This document shows positions 61,263 through 64,000 of a stretch of DNA of 64,000 nt, piece after piece; within the stretch, counting starts at the first letter, position 1, and each line of letters begins with the position of its first letter. The notes under the pieces are model-generated. The model saw only the letters and a list, made by a program, of their open reading frames with translations, ran no database searches and was not told the DNA's origin. The stretch comes from Verpa conica. Taxonomy: Eukaryota > Ascomycota > Pezizomycetes > Pezizales > Morchellaceae. The position numbers and the translations under genes are program-made. The stretch covers positions 620,001 to 684,000 of the forward strand of contig JAUFSD010000005.1 of NCBI GenBank assembly GCA_033030425.1, read 5' to 3'.

Positions 61263-63541
61263 GATGTGTAAACGATAAGGTTGGTAAGATAAAGCAAAAA
61301 ACAATAAAAATAAGACAGTGATATCTTATTTTTCTACAGCTCGTAGCTGAAAGAGAGAGTATCAGAAGCAATTTGTACCTATTCAACGGCTATGCGGTAG
61401 GTACCAACGCTTGGCAAGCTTAGGTTGGCATTTAATTGGATAGAGTGTACGATGACGCCTACGTAATGTTCCTGAGGAATTTGTGGAGTTTACTATGTAT
61501 AAGCCCTTGTCAGAACCGGTACATAATGGTATCAGGTATACAGCGGGCACGAGCTGAGATAGGGGCTATCGGACAAAGTACCAGAGGGGATCAAGCGCAA
61601 ACCGTCATTTCATAGTTGAGGGTTAAGTAAACTATATGCAAGTATACGCAGTAGTAACAATTGGCTACGTAGCATTCGCTGTATAATTTGAGGTGACGGT
61701 CTAGTTTAAAGAGGTGTGATCTATTATACAATCAGCTAAACCAAAGAACCCGAGTTATTCAGGGAATGTTTAAGCCCGATCTCACAGGCACCCTACGGCC
61801 TAAATTGGGAATATACCACATTTAATGTGGCTGCTGGTAAATTAGAGAGCTTACAGGGTGCCTATATATGGGTCAAGTATTTGTGTCTGAAACCCGATAA
61901 CATTAAATGTAGGCGGGTGGATAAATCTAGAAGTTAGCACTCGAGTAAGCTTATATTTTAAATTGCCTAGACCTTACAAAGCGAAATTCTAAACCCGAGG
62001 CTCAAACAGAACGATACCCTAGGTAGACCTTAAGTCAGTCTAGAAGATATCAACATTCACTTTACACAATTATTATTCATGCCAGTCACGCTATTACAAT
62101 GTCACGTAACATTTACGCCACCTAATACCTATGTAGCTTAATTATAAAGGGGTACGAATATTCGGTTCCACATGTCTCCGACAACCGGCGACATCGCTTT
62201 GTGAGTTTCAGCCTTAATACCACTGACGAAGCGCATAAATACCTAGGCCCCTACGGGGCTATGTTATGCGTTTCCTACGCTTATCTTCAGACTCTAGCTG
62301 ATATCCCCCCTTTCCTATAGTATGAAAAGCTATAATCTATAATCCTTCAATGGCAGCAGTTCTATATAAATACCTAATAAGGATATAACTTTATCTCAAC
62401 TTCAAACCGTTACGGAGCGATTGTACTGTATTTAGAAAGAATATTACCCATGTTATCGTAAGGTATAATAGTACCCTGGTTTGCCGCCCCGATTACCCCG
62501 CCCGGAAATCCTACCGGCCTTTTCGTCTATTAGTCTCGATCTCTTGACTATCAATGTCGTAGCCAACCCAAACGGCCAATCTGTACGCTCAGGAACCTCG
62601 CTTACCTTTGTGTAGACTATCGCTCAAATACCGACGAACACTCCCCATAGACTCCCCCCATACATTCATATAGCCGGAGAAGACCCTTAAACCAGGTACC
62701 GAGTTACAGTTACTGTCTGATAGAAATTTTCACATTTTCAATATATCATCCCATCCCATTAAACTTTAAACAGATCCCCTTATCACTGAAACTCCCCGAA
62801 ACATCAGCGTTACGCAGGAATAAGAAAACACTACATCATTAGAAAGAAGGCGGGCTACTAGGTATGGCTATAAAGTTCAAACGATTACTTTTATAAAGCA
62901 CTTGAACTAGAGGTAATAGCCCAGGCTACTATATATAGTATAGCCACCCTATAATACTAAAGGTACACCTTATCGATAAAATCCGCTTTCTATATAAGGA
63001 TATTTGGTTTATGGAAATATGATCCTAGCTCTAAAGCTCTATTTTTATAGGAACTAAAACAATAAGGATGACTATAATGGTGGTATGGATGATGGAGACC
63101 TAAATATACGTGGGAACGACAGATCGATATCAATCAAGGAAGCACATTAAGCAATCATAAGGAGCAGAAGATAATTGTCTCAACTGAAACACAAGAAAGC
63201 CTATCAAAATAAACTAGCCAATGCGAGTCCTATTCCAGTCTCCCAACTCAGAGAATGTGGAAAATCTATCTTAGATGCGCGAAACAAGCTATCCACAATA
63301 AAATAAGATTTTTTTATCTGTACAAAGTATAAACAGAGAAGAATAGATCAAGAGGCGCAAAGTATAAAGAATATAAAAATATAAAAAGGTTCAAGATTTC
63401 CAGAAACCTCAAAGAAGTGCCGTTGTGGATGTTCAGCAGCTTTATCTCTCCTTTAATTTCCTTCGTCTACAACTTTCGAAGTTGATTTGTAGCATTGCTG
63501 AAGAAGGACTTGCATATTACACGTTGACCAAGAAGAGTTGT
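61263..63541. other. gene-free spacer
   Basis: About 2.3 kb of AT-rich sequence between two minus-strand genes. The first part should hold the NLR-like gene's promoter. I see no gene, RNA or paired repeat in it. Confidence 0.5.
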
Positions 63542-64000
63542 TTAGGATGTAAGGGGAAGGACGTTCTGGACGAAGTATCCTATAACATTTCCTGTAGTAA
63601 AGAAAAATTAGCACTATATAAACCATAAAATCAAAAATACGTAGAATATACTAACCAGTATCATAGTTACAAGTTAACATAGCACCAGGAGCAGTGGCGC
63701 TATTGCAAGTAGTAAGACCGCATCCAACTTTAGTGGCGCTCTTCCACACAACCTGAGTAAAGTGACCAGTCTTCTCGGTAAATTCACCAGCGGCGTAATC
63801 GTAGTAGGATTGCTCATCGTACCAAGCTTCAATAGCATCGGCAGGAGTAGCATATCCAGAAGCCAAGTTCTCGCCGTAAGGTCCACCAGAGTGTTCGAAA
63901 ATACATTTGTCACTGGTTCCCTGAGCGTAAGCGGCCATAGTAGCATCGTAGACAAGGGCCGGGGCGCCATGGAGGGCACGCTTGCTATTATGGGCGTCAA
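63542..64000 (-). CDS. CAP/PR-1 superfamily secreted protein, 5' part outside window
   Basis: Two exons are visible: 64000-63656, continuing beyond the window, and 63591-63542, separated by a 64-nt intron (GTTAGT donor, CTACAG acceptor). The chain is open to the window edge and starts inside the CAP fold (DAHNSKRALHGAPALVYDATMAAYAQ region). CAP signatures are GGPYGENLA (family Glu), EAWYDEQSYYDYA, GHFTQVVWKSATKVGCG (family His) and LTCNYD. The final exon adds GNVIGYFVQNVLP and a short tail, matching the usual CAP C-terminus (YxxGN...F..NV). Fungal CAP proteins (Pry-type) are secreted and bind sterols or fatty acids. Several have roles in host interaction. The signal peptide must lie outside the window. 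Ending at 63651 instead would drop the conserved C-terminal motif. Confidence 0.93.

Noticed and set aside
61263..61304. N-terminal extension of the NLR-like frame to 61304
   Set aside because: The frame is open there but the first ATG in frame is at 61262.

Overview
The window looks like nuclear DNA from a filamentous ascomycete (Pezizomycotina). The genes carry short GT-AG introns, mostly 45-130 nt, with TACTAAC-like branch points. They are separated by long AT-rich spacers, and the gene set is fungal: sterol C-24(28) reductase, protein O-mannosyltransferase, an ARS-binding protein 2 family member, FACT subunit Spt16, a cytosolic-type carnitine acetyltransferase and a NACHT-ankyrin NLR-like gene. 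I cannot place the species. The loose gene spacing, MITE-like debris and NLR-like locus would fit Pezizomycetes, but that is inference.

Layout. 1-4.75 kb: gene-poor, the first ~3.5 kb visibly more GC-rich than the rest. 4.75-9.2 kb: three minus-strand genes (acidic orphan, Cdc1/Ted1-type GPI-glycan phosphoesterase, small coiled-coil orphan). 11-12 kb: MARVEL-domain membrane protein (-). 16.6-18.5 kb: ERG4 (+). 20-23.6 kb: SPT16 (+, nine exons). 24.1-26.2 kb: convergent dienelactone hydrolase (+) and FrnE-like DsbA oxidoreductase (-). 27.5 kb: small orphan (+). 30-34.5 kb: divergent RPC82 (-) and QCR2 (+), sharing an ~830 bp spacer filled with a degenerate TACTGT-type repeat. 35.9-36.2 kb: a MITE-like element with ~74 bp terminal inverted repeats. 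38.5-40.9 kb: ARS-binding protein 2 (+). 42.2-44.8 kb: PMT2-type O-mannosyltransferase (+). 46.7 kb: basic orphan (+). 49.4-49.6 kb: a perfect 39-bp inverted repeat. 50.1-55.6 kb: secreted S41-type peptidase (+) and carnitine acetyltransferase (-), convergent. 57.2-61.3 kb: a NACHT-ankyrin gene (-) interrupted by two isolated in-frame stops. 63.5-64.0 kb: 3' end of a secreted CAP/PR-1 protein (-), continuing past the window edge.

Most recognised genes are unrelated housekeeping functions: transcription and chromatin (Spt16, Rpc82, Abp2), membrane and wall biogenesis (Cdc1, Erg4, Pmt2, MARVEL) and metabolism (Qcr2, carnitine acetyltransferase, dienelactone hydrolase). Accessory content is concentrated in the NLR-like locus, the orphan genes, the two secreted proteins and the repeat-bearing spacers. 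Exon boundaries were assigned by eye from splice consensus, phase agreement and continuity of the family alignment, so most are well constrained; the exceptions are flagged. No CRISPR array, rRNA or convincing intact tRNA was seen.
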